In this document: positions 9,140 to 18,551 of the stretch, piece by piece
Position numbering within the stretch: position 1 is the stretch's first letter
Layout: each line of letters opens with the position of its first letter
Assembly (NCBI RefSeq): GCF_000017805.1
Contig: NC_009767.1
Coordinates: 2,852,001 to 2,916,000 of the forward strand
Source: Roseiflexus castenholzii DSM 13941
GTDB taxonomy: Bacteria; Chloroflexota; Chloroflexia; Chloroflexales; Roseiflexaceae
Reading direction: 5' to 3'
Length of the DNA stretch: 64,000 nt
Notes under the pieces: model-generated
The model's input: only the letters and a program-made list of their open reading frames with translations
Told to the model about the DNA's origin: nothing
Database searches by the model: none
Translations under genes and position numbers: made by a program

Positions 9140-10177
9140 TCAAATCCGTTCGAGTTGCAGTCGCCGAAGCGCCGCCAGATCGCCGCAACCGGTGCAGAAC
9201 ATCGCAATGCGCAATTCATCGATATAGACCTGCAAACTCTCGATAACCGCCTCTGCGCCGCGTTCATCGACTGCCGGAATGAGCGCCGGTTTCGCGGTAG
9301 CGGCCAGATCGGCGCCAAGCGCGATAGCCTTTGCCACATCCACCCCGCTGCGCACACCGCCGCTCCCGATGATCGTGATGTCGGGCAGTGCGGCGCGCAC
9401 CTGACGGATGGCTTCGGTGGTGGGAATGCCCCACCCGGCGAATGCTGCCGCCACCTGCGCGCCGCGTTCGGTTTTATGGCGGAAACGTTCGACTTCGCTC
9501 CAGCTGGTGCCGCCTGCGCCGGCAACGTCGATAACCTTAACACCCGCATCGACCAGACGACGGGCAGTAGCGGCGCCAATGCCGTTGCCGACTTCCTTGA
9601 CGATCACCGGAACGTCGAGGCGGGTGCACACTTCTTCGATCCGGCGCAACAGCCCCTTGAAGTTCGTGTTTCCTTCCGGCTGGACGGCTTCCTGGAGCGC
9701 GTTGAAGTGCAACACCAGCGCATCTGCCTCGATCATCTCGACCGCGCGGCGGCACTCATCGACGCCAAAACCATAGTTGAGCTGCACTGCGCCAAGGTTC
9801 GCCAGGAGCGGAATTGTTGGCGCGACATGCCGAACCCGATAGGTCTCCGCCACGCGCGGATCAACCAGCGCAGCGCGCTGCGATCCAACCCCCATTGCCA
9901 GCCCCAGCGTCTCAGCGGCTTCGGCGAGCGCCAGATTGATGCGCGCCACATCGCGCGCGCCGCCGGTCATCGAACTGATGAGCAACGGCGCGCGCATACG
10001 CTTGCCGAGAAAGGTCAAACCGGTATCGATTTCGGCGAGGTCGAGTTCTGGCGCCGCTTCGTGTGGCATGCGATAGGCGGCGAAACCGGTCGTCACTCCT
10101 TTGGCGGCGACGTCCTCACCTAACACAATGCGCACGTGATCGAGCTTGCGACTGCTCGTTTGTTCAGATTCGCTCAT
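9140..10177 (-). CDS. fni: Type 2 isopentenyl-diphosphate delta-isomerase
   Basis: The 345-residue FMN-dependent TIM-barrel enzyme interconverts IPP and DMAPP, feeding carotenoid, quinone and bacteriochlorophyll-tail synthesis. Visible family motifs are RKLDHVRIVL at the N-terminus, MTGGARDVARINLALA, MGVGSQRAAL, the HFNALQEAVQPEGNTNF loop, VIVKEVGNGIG and GAGGTSWSEVE. Length is typical. The ATG at 10177 is unambiguous. It sits 26 nt upstream of recF on the same strand, so the two may be co-transcribed. Confidence 0.96.
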   Translation of the reverse strand: MSESEQTSSRKLDHVRIVLGEDVAAKGVTTGFAAYRMPHEAAPELDLAEIDTGLTFLGKRMRAPLLISSMTGGARDVARINLALAEAAETLGLAMGVGSQRAALVDPRVAETYRVRHVAPTIPLLANLGAVQLNYGFGVDECRRAVEMIEADALVLHFNALQEAVQPEGNTNFKGLLRRIEEVCTRLDVPVIVKEVGNGIGAATARRLVDAGVKVIDVAGAGGTSWSEVERFRHKTERGAQVAAAFAGWGIPTTEAIRQVRAALPDITIIGSGGVRSGVDVAKAIALGADLAATAKPALIPAVDERGAEAVIESLQVYIDELRIAMFCTGCGDLAALRRLQLERI

Positions 10178-10321
10178 GTTGATTCCTCACGGATGTGTGC
10201 CTGCCATGATACCAGATTTACTTCACCTGTGGCACAGCGGATGTGTGATGGCGGAAACGCTGCGCCGATGCGCTATAATAGCCGACTGTCTGAGAGACCA
10301 GGCGCGAGGTGAGAGGCGCGA

Positions 10322-10709
10322 GGGGTGGCAGGGGGTCAGGATGGACGGCGGTGTGCCGGTGCGCATGTTGCAGGTTGCAGGTACGAAGGGGGAAGGTGGT
10401 TCTCTCTGCGCTCTCTGTGCCTCTGTGGTGTGAAATGCATACCTGTGGATGGGGTGGCAGGGGGTCAGGATGGACGGCGGTGTGCCGGTGCGCATGTTGC
10501 AGGTTGCAGGTACGAAGGGGGAAGGTGGTTCTCTCTGCGCTCTCTGTGCCTCTGTGGTGTGAAATGCATACCTGTGGATGGGGTGGCAGGGGGTCAGGAT
10601 GGACGGCGGTGTGCCGGTGCGCATGTTGCAGGTTGCAGGTACGAAGGGGGAAGGTGGTTCTCTCTGCGCTCTCTGTGCCTCTGTGGTGTGAAATGCATAC
10701 CTGTGGATA
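10322..10709. repeat. 129-bp tandem repeat, three copies
   Basis: Copies start at about 10322, 10451 and 10580, with period exactly 129 bp. Each contains TGGCAGGGGGTCAGGATGGA and ends with GCATACCTGTGGAT. Since 129 is divisible by 3 the unit stays open in several frames and produces false in-frame N-terminal extensions for the next gene. It lies between divergent genes (fni on -, cyclophilin on +), so it may carry their promoters. Confidence 0.95.
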
Positions 10710-10726
10710 TGGAATGGAGGAGAGGT

Positions 10727-11473
10727 GTGAGTCAGGCATCACGGAACAAAAAAGGGCAAGAACCGGCGACGCAGGGGGTCTCGCCAGCCGGGATCATTGC
10801 AGCGGTCGCTGTGATTGCAGTGCTCGTCGTCCTTGGCTTGATGCTTGCGCAATCCAGCGGTCGACCGCAGGTCGTCGAGCCGACGGTTCCGCCGTTTGCT
10901 GCTGCGACGCCGGCGACGGGCGGCGTTCCGGGTCCGTTGCCGGCGGACGTGGCGGCGCGCAACGGGTTCTATACTGCACCGCCGCCAATGACCATTGATC
11001 CGTCGAAGACCTATACTGCGACGATTACCACCCCACGCGGCGATATTGTTATCCGGTTACGTCCCGATCTTGCGCCGGAAACGGTCAACAACTTCGTCTT
11101 CCTGGCGCGTGAAGGGTTTTACGATGGCGTCACATGGCACCGGGTGCTGCCCAATTTTATGGCGCAGGGCGGCGATCCGTCCGGAACCGGCATGGGAGGA
11201 CCGGGATACACCATCAAGGACGAATTCGGCCCGACTATGATCTTTGATCGTCCTGGCATTGTTGCAATGGCGCGCACTGCTATGCCCAACAGCGCCGGAT
11301 CGCAATTCTTCATTACGACTGCGCCGGCGCCGCATCTGAACGGTCAGTACACCATTTTCGGCGAAGTGATCGAAGGTCAGGAGATTGTGAATGGAATCCC
11401 GCTGCGCGACCCGGATGCCAATCCGGCAGGACCGGGTGAGCAGATGTTGAAGGTGACCATCACTGAGCAGTAA
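10727..11473 (+). CDS. Membrane-anchored cyclophilin-type peptidyl-prolyl isomerase
   Basis: The 248-residue protein has a short cytoplasmic N-terminus, one transmembrane helix (IIAAVAVIAVLVVLGLMLA, residues ~25-43), a Pro/Ala-rich linker and a cyclophilin domain outside the membrane. Domain motifs are GDIVIRLRPDLAPETVNNFV, HRVLPNFMAQGGDPSGTG, MANS-like MPNSAGSQFFIT and HLNGQYTIFGEV. It should catalyse prolyl cis-trans isomerisation in exported proteins. I chose GTG 10727 because GGAGGAGAG lies just upstream; ATG 10709 would place that site inside the gene. Frames extending further left run through the 129-bp repeat. Confidence 0.9.
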   Translation: MSQASRNKKGQEPATQGVSPAGIIAAVAVIAVLVVLGLMLAQSSGRPQVVEPTVPPFAAATPATGGVPGPLPADVAARNGFYTAPPPMTIDPSKTYTATITTPRGDIVIRLRPDLAPETVNNFVFLAREGFYDGVTWHRVLPNFMAQGGDPSGTGMGGPGYTIKDEFGPTMIFDRPGIVAMARTAMPNSAGSQFFITTAPAPHLNGQYTIFGEVIEGQEIVNGIPLRDPDANPAGPGEQMLKVTITEQ

Positions 11474-11970
11474 TACCAATTCCCTGTGACCATCCGGCAT
11501 GGTCACCCCGATCAGAGCGAGGGGTCTGGCGCAACCCGCTCAGATTCCGCGCTGCGTTTACCCTGAGCGAAGCGAAGGGCTCGGAATGACACGAATGCGG
11601 CATCGTCAAGCGTAAGCGAGGGGACTGGCGCGACCGCAACCATCTGGTTGGATCGTGAGAGATCGGAGAGCGTTGTCACCCCGATCAGAGCGAGGGGTCT
11701 GGCGCGACCCGCTCAGATTCCTCGCTGCGTTTACCCTGAGCGAAGCGAAGGGCTCGGAATGACACGAACGCGGCATCTTCAAGCGTAAGCGAGGGGTCTG
11801 GCGCGACCTCAATCATCTGGTTGGATCGTGAGAGATCGGAGAGCGTTGTCACCCCGAGCGAAGCGAGGGGGCTGGCGCGACCCGCTCCGATTCCTCGCTG
11901 CGTTTACCCTGAGCGAAGCGAAGGGCTCGGAATGACACGAATGCGGCATCTTCAATCGTCATTGGTATAA
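11474..11970. repeat. Dispersed intergenic repeat, triplicated block
   Basis: The block runs from TAATACCAATTCCCTGTGAC to CTTCAATCGTCATTGGTATA. Its centre carries about three copies of a unit with GTCACCCCGA, AGCGAGGGG, CTGGCGCGACC and CCTGAGCGAAGCGAAGGGCT. The outer ends are inverted (TACCAAT and ATTGGTA). It contains no gene and separates convergent genes. Confidence 0.9.
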
Positions 11971-11972
11971 GG

Positions 11973-14003
11973 TCAATTTCGGCGGAAAAGCCCACGCCTT
12001 TTCTGGGGGGTCTCGACTGTCTCACGCAGTTTTGCCAGATCACGTTCGATGCTGTCGCCTGACTCCGTTGACGGGCGTTCGTCGGATTGCAAGAGTGACG
12101 CTCGGCTGCTGTGCGGCTCACTCCCTGTGGAAGACAGAGTCGGCGACGGCGCTTCGATAACCGTGTCGAGCGCCGGATATGGCAATGGTTCGCGCTCGAC
12201 GCCAAGCGCCACTAACCACGACCAGAGCGCCTGCTGCCGCGCCGCTGGCTCGTCCGGCAGGCGTAGCGGTCTGCCGCGCGCGTCGATGACCACACCAAGG
12301 GCGCTGCCGCGAATGGCCGCCAGTTCTGAGGCGACTTCGGCGCCCGGTGCGTTGCGCCCGATCCGCACACCAGCGGTTGGTCGCAGCGTCAGCGTGCCGT
12401 ACTGGCCAGGGGGCAGGCTCAAACATGCGATCTCACCATGAGCGACACGCATCGTATAGGTGGACTTGCCTTCCACCCGCAACTCGGCTTCAACTGCCGT
12501 TTCTCCTGCACGCCCTTCGCCAAGCGTTGTGACGACCGTCGCCAGCGGCGTGTTGTTCATCAGGTCACGCTCGAACAACGTCAGCGCGGCGTCGGCTTCG
12601 GAAAAGGCGAGTGTGCCGCAGGCATTCATTAACCCCAGGCTATCAAGGTGCACATCGAGTGTCATGATATTCTCTTGAGAGGTTGGTTGCAGTGCATCCA
12701 GAACGGTGAGCAATGCAAGGCCGGGATGGGGTGCATGGCGCAACACTCCGCCACCAACGAAGACGCGGTCGTATCGTGCATCGGGTCGCTCGTCCAGGAG
12801 CGTCTCTATCACGCGGGAAAGCGCCTCGCGCGCTACTGCGTGCTCGATCAGCAGTTCTTCGCGGGTCAGAGGTGGAATGTGCGGACGCAACATCTTGTTG
12901 AGGAGCCAGTGTGCCAGGTCGCGCTCACTGATCGGGAAGGGCAGCCAGCGTCGGATGGCGCCGACTCCGCGTTGCGCCAGGAGCGCCCCAACCCCATACC
13001 CGATGCCGACGCCGCCCAAAACGACGGGACTATAGCGTCCTTCGCTGCACAAGTGCGCAGTCGTGCTCAATGAGCCGACATCGAGGGTCAGAACGTTACA
13101 CTGCGCCGTCTCCGCCGCGAAGCGGGTTATCACACCCGTGGCGTCGCACGATGTGCACACAGGCGCGCGAGAGAGGCGCTGAAGGCCCGATGTTCGCGCG
13201 AAGCGGGTCAGGATGTGCTCGTTGTAGAAGCGCACGATTTCGCGGCGCACCGGATCGAGGCGCTCGATGTCCAGGGTTGGTCGAATATTGTCAACCACGA
13301 TGAGATCGGGGTGGTCCTCCAGCGCCGCAGCCACCCCTGCACGCGCCTGACTGTTTCCTGCGAAAATGATCGGTTTTCGGGCGGCATTGTAGGTTTGTCT
13401 GCCCTGGGCGTCTGTCTGAACGCTCCGTGATGCCAGTCCGACGATATGTGCGAGGCGAATGAGCGCGTCGTGCGCGCCGCCTTCGATTCCGCCGACAATC
13501 ACTACGCCGTCAGCCTGCACTCCGAGCAACGCCTGCACCTGGCGTTCGATCCAGGTCATGCCCGAATCTGCGAGGACGCCGATCTGTTCCTGGTGAACTG
13601 CATCATCGAGCGTGATGGTTTGAAGGACGCGAGTATATGTTGCACGCGCGGCGCGTTGCGCGCTCCGCGCCGAAATATCGCCGGCGACCGCCGCAATGAT
13701 CAGGCTCATAACGCCTGCTGCACTGCTACAGACCAGAATGCCGTCAACACCATCGCCCTCCGCCTCTTTCGGCATCACCAGCGTATTGTTGTCGATCAGA
13801 CGGCGACCGGTTTGTTCTGCGATGCGCTGTACGGCTTCGAGAATGGCGGGTGTTGCGTCGCCGGTCGAAGGAACGCTGCCCGGCGCTTCGGCATAGCCGA
13901 TAAGACGAGTTTCGCCATCGACGGCGTCAACCAGCCAGACATGCGTCATTGTGCTGCCGACATCGGCGACCAGAAAGGCATGCAATGCGATTGGGACGGA
14001 CAT
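11973..14003 (-). CDS. GlmL/MutL-like ASKHA ATPase (glutamate mutase L family)
   Basis: The 676-residue protein starts with the ASKHA phosphate motif ADVGSTMTHVWLVD and has later family words VVIVGGIEGGAHD, VDNIRPTLD and TLDVGSLSTTAHLCSEG. It matches the MutL/GlmL group named after a protein beside glutamate mutase. The C-terminal ~100 residues are polar, probably disordered, ending in a basic KKRGLFRRN-like tail. No mutase subunits are near. The gene instead ends a same-strand run of membrane protein genes (14024-19329), so its ATPase activity may serve that complex. The function is not established. Confidence 0.85.
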   Translation of the reverse strand: MSVPIALHAFLVADVGSTMTHVWLVDAVDGETRLIGYAEAPGSVPSTGDATPAILEAVQRIAEQTGRRLIDNNTLVMPKEAEGDGVDGILVCSSAAGVMSLIIAAVAGDISARSAQRAARATYTRVLQTITLDDAVHQEQIGVLADSGMTWIERQVQALLGVQADGVVIVGGIEGGAHDALIRLAHIVGLASRSVQTDAQGRQTYNAARKPIIFAGNSQARAGVAAALEDHPDLIVVDNIRPTLDIERLDPVRREIVRFYNEHILTRFARTSGLQRLSRAPVCTSCDATGVITRFAAETAQCNVLTLDVGSLSTTAHLCSEGRYSPVVLGGVGIGYGVGALLAQRGVGAIRRWLPFPISERDLAHWLLNKMLRPHIPPLTREELLIEHAVAREALSRVIETLLDERPDARYDRVFVGGGVLRHAPHPGLALLTVLDALQPTSQENIMTLDVHLDSLGLMNACGTLAFSEADAALTLFERDLMNNTPLATVVTTLGEGRAGETAVEAELRVEGKSTYTMRVAHGEIACLSLPPGQYGTLTLRPTAGVRIGRNAPGAEVASELAAIRGSALGVVIDARGRPLRLPDEPAARQQALWSWLVALGVEREPLPYPALDTVIEAPSPTLSSTGSEPHSSRASLLQSDERPSTESGDSIERDLAKLRETVETPQKRRGLFRRN

Positions 14004-14023
14004 GCTACGCTGAATTCCTTTTC

Positions 14024-14671
14024 CTACGCGCCAAACAAACCGCGCACCGTTGCCAGAACAAAGTTCACGCGTTCAACCAGCGCGCTTAGATAACTTTGCA
14101 GCGCACCGGCAAAGAAGAAGCCGAATGCAACCATAATCAGCCAGTGACCAACGGCAGCCGCGCCTTTGACGATACGCCCGCTGCGGCTTTCCGGCGTCGC
14201 TGTGTAATAGAAAGATGCAAGGGTCAGCACCGTACCGACGATCAGCACGACCATCCCGGCAATGTGCTCTGGTCCTCCGGTCAGTGGACGCGCCGTATCG
14301 CGGATTTGCGGCAGCAGCGTGCCGATGATGGCGCCGCCAATTGCCAGCGCCCCACCCACGCCGAAGACGAGCGCCAGAGGGATGTTCGCCAGCCACGACA
14401 ACCGCTGTTCTCCTGTGATACGCGGCAGAAGCAATACGCCAAGCAGCAACGGTACGCCGTAGAACCATACGGCGGTCATTGAGCCATTGAGAAGCGCCAA
14501 CGCCGCCGGACGCAGCACCTGATGGTACGCCACGACGAACGCCAGCCCGAGGGAGGCGCCGACGAACAGATACTGCGCGACGCGAAACAATGGGTTGTCG
14601 CCTGCCACTCTGCTTAGAACCATGAGCGTCAATAGTGCGGCAATGATGTTGACGATGACATCCTGGCTCAT
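14024..14671 (-). CDS. Multi-pass membrane protein, unknown function
   Basis: A 215-residue hydrophobic protein with about six transmembrane segments, for example VNIIAALLTLMVLS, FVGASLGLAFVVAY, GVPLLLGVLLLP, VFGVGGALAIGGAIIGTLL, IAGMVVLIVGTVLTLASFYY and LIMVAFGFFFAGAL. No catalytic motif is visible. It overlaps the upstream repeat-protein gene by 4 bp and lies 20 nt before the GlmL-like gene, so it belongs to that operon. It is probably an integral subunit of the same complex. Confidence 0.8.
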   Translation of the reverse strand: MSQDVIVNIIAALLTLMVLSRVAGDNPLFRVAQYLFVGASLGLAFVVAYHQVLRPAALALLNGSMTAVWFYGVPLLLGVLLLPRITGEQRLSWLANIPLALVFGVGGALAIGGAIIGTLLPQIRDTARPLTGGPEHIAGMVVLIVGTVLTLASFYYTATPESRSGRIVKGAAAVGHWLIMVAFGFFFAGALQSYLSALVERVNFVLATVRGLFGA

Positions 14672-17658
14672 GGACGCCTCCTCCGTGCTGCGTTGATGCC
14701 GCTGATCGCCAGACCGGACACGAGCACAACAACAAACAGCAGAATGACCAGGCGTTGATGTGTGACCGCTTCCGCGACTCCTGGCGCTCCACTGCCCTGG
14801 CTGATCGCCGTATATGCCAGCGCCCCACGCTGCCCGGCAATAGCGGCGACACCCGGCTGGCGCATGTATGGTTGAACCACAGGTGCGGCCTCTTCTGGAA
14901 GCAAGAAAACCATTGGCGTCGGTTGGTCACCCGTCTGCGCTTGTGGGTACACCTGTTCCATCCACCCCTGCACATCGGGCGTGTCATCTGCCAGAACGAT
15001 GATGAGTGAAAGGTCGTTCAGGCGCGCAACAGGACGACCCGTGTCGATGCCGGCGATCAACGCGCTGCCGGTCGCGTCGTCTCCACGATAATCGCTGCGC
15101 AACACCGCCTGAAAATCGCGTGCCAGCGTTCGAAGCGCTATCTCACCGCCGGGTTTGTATCCCAACAGGAGATACCCTTCGCCTTGCTGCCGGTATCCGG
15201 CATTGCGCAACGTATCGAGCAGATCGAATTGGAGCAGGGTTCCCTGGGGATCGGTGCTCACCAGAATGAGTTTGACGTTCTGGGTGATCAGGTGTCCGAT
15301 GACGGCTCGTTCGAGCGGGCGCAATTCACCGACCCTTCTGGCGTCCCATTCGTAGCCAACCAGCACGACATCATTGGCGCCGAGCGCTGCAATCTGATCG
15401 TAGGTGTCGGACACGGCGGGAACGAGGGGCGGCGCTTCGAGTGACGGGGCGACTCCTGAGAACGCGACAGCAATAATAACAAGGACCAATAGAGTAATCG
15501 AGAGCAACCGATCAAGCCCAATACGCTGAAGAGCGCTCTCGCGCTCTGGCGCCGGCAGCGGCGCAGCGGATGGTATCGGTTCGGCAGCCAGATGGCGCAA
15601 CAGGTTCAGCGCCTGCATCTGCTCTTCAGTGCGTTGCGGCGCCGGAGGTGGTGGAAGTTTCGGTGCGGCAACCGCTGTTCCCACGCCTGCTTCGTCTTCG
15701 ACAATGCCGCCGAGGCGCTTCAACCAGTCGAGGTCGCGCGCACTGGCTGGCGCCGTTTCCGGTTTTGGTTCAGATTCGACGCGCAGCCACTCGGGCAGGT
15801 CCATGCCGCTGAGTAAATCGCTCGAGATTTGAGCCGCCGGAGAGGCCATCGTCTGAGGTTGCCCGTCACGCGCATCAGGTGGTGTAATATCAATGCCGCG
15901 CAGCCAATCCGGCAATCCTGCATCGCCTGAAGGAATCGTCCGTCCGTGTTCATCTTCGAGCCAGGGAGGCGTTTCCTGGGATGATGAAGCAGGTGTCCGA
16001 AGCCAATCGGGCAGATCACCGGCGGGTGGCGTGACGCCACCGGCAGGCGGCACAGGCGCGGACGGCGGGGCGGATGGCGGCTCAGGCGGTGCAGCGGCAA
16101 TGTTGCGCAACCAGTCGGGCAGGTCGCCGGTTGGGGCAGGGGCGACGGACGGCGGGGCGGACGGCGGCTCAGGCGGTGCAGCGGCAATGTTGCGCAACCA
16201 GTCGGGCAGGTCGCCGGTTGGGGCAGGGGCGACGGACGGCGGGGCGGACGGCGGCTCAGGCGGCGCAGCGGCAACGTCGCGCAACCAGTCGGGCAGGTCG
16301 CCGGTTGGGGCAGGGGCGACGGACGGCGGGGCGGATGGCGGCTCAGGCGGCGCGGCGGCGATGTCGCGCAACCAATCGGGCAGGTCGCCGGTTGGGGCAG
16401 GGGCGGCGGACGGCGGGGCGGATGGCGGCTCAGGCGGCGCGGCGGCAACGTCGCGCAACCAGTCGGGCAGGTCGCCGGTTGGGGCAGGGGCGGCGGACGG
16501 CGGGGCGGATGGCGGCTCAGGCGGCGCGGCGGCGATGTCGCGCAACCAATCGGGCAGGTCGCCGGTTGGGGCAGGGGCGGCGGACGGCGCGGCGGACGGT
16601 GGCTCAGGCGGCGCAGCGGCAACGTCGCGCAACCAATCGGGCAGGTCGCCGGTTGGGGCGGGGGCGGCGGACGGCGGGGCGGATGGCGGCTCAGGCGGCG
16701 CGGCGGCGATGTCGCGCAACCAATCGGGCAGGTCGCCGGTTGGGGCAGGGGCGGCGGACGGCGGGGCGGATGGCGGCTCAGGCGGCGCGGCGGCAACGTC
16801 GCGCAACCAGTCGGGCAGGTCGCCGGTTGGGGCAGGGGCGGCGGACGGCGGGGCGGATGGCGGTTCCGGCGGCGCGGCGGCAACGTCGCGCAACCAGTCG
16901 GGCAGGTCGCCGGTTGGGGCGGGGGCGGCGGACGGTGGGGCGGATGGCGGCTCAGGCGGCGCGGCGGCAACGTCGCGCAACCAGTCGGGCAGGTTTTCGC
17001 TGCGCGCCTTGGAAGCAGGCAGAGGCGTCTGCGACATATCATCAGTGACCGGCAATTCCCGCAGCCATGCCGGGAGATCAACTTCATTCTGCTCCTCGCC
17101 AGCGTCACCAGACCAGGATGGACGATCACGACCGGTATGCGCTTCAACACTGCGGTCAGGCGACGCATCAGCATGGTGCTCGGGACGTTCATTCGCCAGC
17201 CATGGAGGCGCTTCCATCTCGCCGCGACCGGTAGACAATCCAGACGGGAGTCCAATATCAGATGCTTCAGTCGAAGTCCATGGCGCCGATTCGGAAGCAG
17301 TCTCATCGGATTCGGGCGTGTCCGGCATCACGATGGAGTCGCGCAGCGATTGGAGCCACGATGGCGGCGACGCCTCGGACGGCGCAGGAGGGGCAAAAGG
17401 CGCTATGGGTGCTGGCTCGGAGCCGGGCGTCCGGGCTGGCGTCGATGCCTCTTCCCCCAGCGTATCCGGCGCCGGACGTAACCAGGAAGGCGTGGTTGCC
17501 TGATCCGTCTCGTCTTCGTCACGCAGCCACTCCGGCAAGCCGGAGAACAACGGCGCATCACCTGTATCCTCCTGTTCCGGTGCCGGCGGCTTTGGCGGCA
17601 GCGGCACATCCTGGAGCCACGGCGGCAAATATGGATTGCGATTTGACCAGATCACCAC
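14668..17658 (-). CDS. Large Pro/Ala-rich repeat protein with LPDWLR motifs and membrane C-terminus
   Basis: The 996-residue protein begins at tandem GTG codons after GGGAG. Residues 1-~200 are acidic and disordered, with isolated WL motifs (LPPWLQ, LPEWLR, TPSWLR, PPSWLQ, LPAWLR). Then come about eleven near-identical 29-residue units, each GDLPDWLRDVAAAPPEPPSA plus a linker. After further LPDWLR/LPEWLR copies come a transmembrane helix (ITLLVLVIIAVAFSGVA), an extracytoplasmic alpha/beta domain of about 230 residues and a final helix (LVILLFVVVLVSGLAISG) with a basic end. The repeats look like a multivalent short-linear-motif scaffold. No known family is recognised. Confidence 0.85.
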   Translation of the reverse strand: MVIWSNRNPYLPPWLQDVPLPPKPPAPEQEDTGDAPLFSGLPEWLRDEDETDQATTPSWLRPAPDTLGEEASTPARTPGSEPAPIAPFAPPAPSEASPPSWLQSLRDSIVMPDTPESDETASESAPWTSTEASDIGLPSGLSTGRGEMEAPPWLANERPEHHADASPDRSVEAHTGRDRPSWSGDAGEEQNEVDLPAWLRELPVTDDMSQTPLPASKARSENLPDWLRDVAAAPPEPPSAPPSAAPAPTGDLPDWLRDVAAAPPEPPSAPPSAAPAPTGDLPDWLRDVAAAPPEPPSAPPSAAPAPTGDLPDWLRDIAAAPPEPPSAPPSAAPAPTGDLPDWLRDVAAAPPEPPSAAPSAAPAPTGDLPDWLRDIAAAPPEPPSAPPSAAPAPTGDLPDWLRDVAAAPPEPPSAPPSAAPAPTGDLPDWLRDIAAAPPEPPSAPPSVAPAPTGDLPDWLRDVAAAPPEPPSAPPSVAPAPTGDLPDWLRNIAAAPPEPPSAPPSVAPAPTGDLPDWLRNIAAAPPEPPSAPPSAPVPPAGGVTPPAGDLPDWLRTPASSSQETPPWLEDEHGRTIPSGDAGLPDWLRGIDITPPDARDGQPQTMASPAAQISSDLLSGMDLPEWLRVESEPKPETAPASARDLDWLKRLGGIVEDEAGVGTAVAAPKLPPPPAPQRTEEQMQALNLLRHLAAEPIPSAAPLPAPERESALQRIGLDRLLSITLLVLVIIAVAFSGVAPSLEAPPLVPAVSDTYDQIAALGANDVVLVGYEWDARRVGELRPLERAVIGHLITQNVKLILVSTDPQGTLLQFDLLDTLRNAGYRQQGEGYLLLGYKPGGEIALRTLARDFQAVLRSDYRGDDATGSALIAGIDTGRPVARLNDLSLIIVLADDTPDVQGWMEQVYPQAQTGDQPTPMVFLLPEEAAPVVQPYMRQPGVAAIAGQRGALAYTAISQGSGAPGVAEAVTHQRLVILLFVVVLVSGLAISGINAARRRRP
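16040..16995 (-). repeat. 87-bp coding tandem repeat (about 11 copies)
   Basis: The repeat encodes the 29-residue GDLPDWLRD(V/I)AAAPPEPP units of the surrounding gene. Copies differ mainly at synonymous sites and at V/I, D/N and A/V positions, and neighbouring copies share variants, indicating recent unequal exchange. Copy number is expected to vary between strains. Confidence 0.93.
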
Positions 17659-17712
17659 TGCTCCCTGGACGCTGGACTTTCGCGCGATGATGATGAGCGC
17701 GCATCCGTTCCT

Positions 17713-18384
17713 TTATCGATCAAGATATGGTTGGTCGAACCCGAGCAATAGCCGCACTCCTGCGACCAGCGCACCGATAGCGGCGCCGATCAGCAAGCCG
17801 CGCGCACCGGCGAGCACGACATAATCCGAAAGCCAGCGCACCCCGTCGGCGACCACAGGCGCGCGTTCCAGTTGCGGCAGCGACGCGGCGATCAGCACGA
17901 CCAGCGCCACGGTAACGATAACCAGCGCATCTCCTGTGCGGCGGCGAACGGCGCGCAGCGCCGCACTCAGGCTAAAGAACGTCAGCAATGCGAGCAACGA
18001 ACTTGCGAGCGGCGTATAGACCGCCCTGAACACCAACCGTACTGGTTGCTCAATCAGGCTCGACGGGAAGGTCAGACTTCCGTCCGGGTTTTGCAGAGGA
18101 AAGAGCGTTCCCGCGACAATGACGATGACCATTGCGGCGAGCAATATCAGGCTGTATTTCCAGTCGGCGCTGCGTCGCGCCACACGACCAATGTGATGAC
18201 CGGTCACATTCACCACACCGATCACTAGCGCCAATGCAGCCACCAACGCAGCCCAATCGAGCATTATCTGCGCAAGAGCACTGACGCCCGGCACAGGTCC
18301 GGCGAAATCGATCAACACCAACAACCCGGCCACTCCGGCGACGATGGTGGCGATCAAACGTTTGGGATCACGTAGAAAGGTCAT
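17713..18384 (-). CDS. Multi-pass membrane protein, unknown function
   Basis: The 223-residue protein has about six hydrophobic segments, including LIATIVAGVAGLLVLIDF, AALVAALALVIGVVNV, YSLILLAAMVIVIVAGTLF, LASSLLALLTFFSLSAAL, ALVIVTVALVVLIAASL and GLLIGAAIGALVAGVRLLL. A FPLQNPDGSLTFPSSLI loop lies between helices. The start at 18384 has GGAAGG in front; an upstream in-frame extension runs through a dispersed repeat and is rejected. The gene is second in the same-strand membrane cluster, 54 nt before the repeat-protein gene. Confidence 0.8.
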   Translation of the reverse strand: MTFLRDPKRLIATIVAGVAGLLVLIDFAGPVPGVSALAQIMLDWAALVAALALVIGVVNVTGHHIGRVARRSADWKYSLILLAAMVIVIVAGTLFPLQNPDGSLTFPSSLIEQPVRLVFRAVYTPLASSLLALLTFFSLSAALRAVRRRTGDALVIVTVALVVLIAASLPQLERAPVVADGVRWLSDYVVLAGARGLLIGAAIGALVAGVRLLLGFDQPYLDR

Positions 18385-18400
18385 CGATCCTTCCCGTGTT

Positions 18401-18551
18401 ATACCAATTATCTGTGAACATCTGGCATTGTCACCGCGAGCAGAGCGAGGGGTCTTGCGCGACCCGCGCAGATTCTTCGCTGCGTCTACCCTGAGCGAAG
18501 CGAAGGGCTCGGAATGACAAGCATGCGGCATCTTCAATCGTCATTGGTGTT
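18401..18551. repeat. Dispersed intergenic repeat
   Basis: It runs from ATACCAATTATCTGTGAACA through AGCGAGGGGTCTTGCGCGAC and CCTGAGCGAAGCGAAGGGCT to CTTCAATCGTCATTGGTGTT. The outer ends are inverted relative to each other. It sits inside the membrane gene cluster, and its right end contributes to the stop region of the upstream gene. Confidence 0.88.

Noticed and set aside
15720..17503. Long Arg/Pro-rich and Gly/Ser-rich frames overlapping the WL-repeat gene on both strands
   Set aside because: They arise from the 87-bp repeat, whose length is divisible by three, and lack start sites and domains.
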